Both the position numbers and the translations under genes were made by a program. Shown in pieces: positions 63,800-64,000 of a stretch of 64,000 nt of DNA. The notes below the pieces were generated by a model that was not told the DNA's origin, made no database searches, and worked only from the letters and a program-made list of their open reading frames with translations. Location: assembly GCF_900100665.1 (NCBI RefSeq), contig NZ_FNCS01000001.1:291109-355108 (forward strand). The letters run 5' to 3'. The DNA is from Pelagibacterium luteolum. Lineage in GTDB: Bacteria > Pseudomonadota > Alphaproteobacteria > Rhizobiales > Devosiaceae. How positions within the stretch are numbered: the first letter of the stretch is position 1; each line of letters begins with the position of its first letter.

Positions 63800-64000
63800 G
63801 CCGCAATCCGTCAATCCATTGACAGTGGTATTGGAATAGCGCGCGTGCCATGAGGCACATCCTCAGGATCGATCAAACTGACGGCGCAAAACTGGGAAAA
63901 AGGGGAATGGCGGAGAGGGAGTCCGCAAAACCCCTGTAAGGCGGCGTAATTCGCAATTTGCCGAGAGCCCTTGTCAGCGGGGGATTGCTGGCGAGGCTGT
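63800..64000. other. Non-coding right end with a tRNA-Ser-like 3' tail
   Basis: No gene is visible. TGGCGGAGAGGGAG at 63908-63921 is, on the minus strand, the reverse complement of a 14-base tail ending in CCGCCA, like the 3' end of many tRNA-Ser genes. The expected T-arm does not follow, so it is not a full tRNA here. It may be a remnant attachment site or coincidence. Confidence 0.35.

Noticed and set aside
1..64000. CRISPR array, rRNA operon, insertion sequence or prophage
   Set aside because: I saw no regularly spaced direct repeats, rRNA sequence, transposase or phage structural genes.

Overview
The window comes from a GC-rich alphaproteobacterium. A Hyphomicrobiales lineage near Devosia or Pelagibacterium is my best guess, inferred from gene content and style only: dense ABC importers, many ATGA overlaps, frequent GTG/TTG starts, short palindromic intergenic repeats, and an acs/DUF4212-symporter/DUF294/exonuclease block. 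I see no rRNA, CRISPR array, insertion sequence or prophage. Almost everything is accessory carbon and nitrogen catabolism, arranged as substrate islands that each carry a regulator, an importer and enzymes.

Layout. 1-0.4 kb: a tRNA-Cys with an 8-nt anticodon loop. 0.4-3.5 kb: a sugar ABC importer without an ATPase. 3.5-6.9 kb (minus): a membrane-lipid trio (flippase-like protein, sulfatase-fold hydrolase, CDP-alcohol phosphatidyltransferase). 7-9.2 kb: cytochrome b561, an endonuclease/exonuclease/phosphatase-fold protein and an AraC regulator. 9.2-16.8 kb: a probable alpha-galactoside operon (binding protein, two permeases, ATPase, a Gfo/Idh-aldo/keto-reductase fusion, GH4 alpha-galactosidase). 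16.8-17.9 kb: an Old Yellow Enzyme. 18-28 kb: a hydroxyproline island (GntR regulator, polar amino-acid ABC importer, FAD oxidase, 4-hydroxyproline epimerase, aconitase X, a second proline-racemase homologue with Ser/Thr at the catalytic positions, and a pyrroline-2-carboxylate reductase type enzyme). 28-36 kb (minus): a LacI-linked operon with an amino-acid-type ABC importer, two SDRs, a D-2-hydroxyacid dehydrogenase and an FAH hydrolase. A 16-bp palindrome occurs both before the operon and before lacI. 36-48.4 kb: a sugar-acid island (LacI regulator, FAH-type enzyme, SDRs, DenD-like dehydrogenase, TRAP transporter, enolase-family dehydratase, DMT permease, IlvD/Edd dehydratase). 48.4-51.8 kb: D-lactate dehydrogenase, aldose 1-epimerase, gamma-carbonic anhydrase. 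52-54.5 kb: a ligase-associated exonuclease plus an ATP-dependent DNA ligase interrupted by one in-frame TGA. 54.5-63.5 kb (minus): acetate uptake and activation (acs, DUF4212 small subunit, sodium:solute symporter, CNB-CBS-DUF294 protein, small membrane protein, receiver domain, and a membrane pseudo-kinase fused to a DnaQ-type exonuclease).

How it works together. Importers deliver galactosides, hydroxyprolines and sugar acids. Dedicated dehydrogenases, dehydratases and FAH-fold enzymes turn them into 2-oxo acids or pyruvate-level products, and acetate enters through the symporter and Acs. The items most worth a second look are the tRNA-Cys loop, the in-frame TGA in the ligase, the pseudo-kinase-exonuclease fusion, the Ser/Thr proline-racemase homologue, the lipid trio, and the paired LacI operators that define an unassigned catabolic pathway. 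All function calls are from reading motifs; no database search was run.
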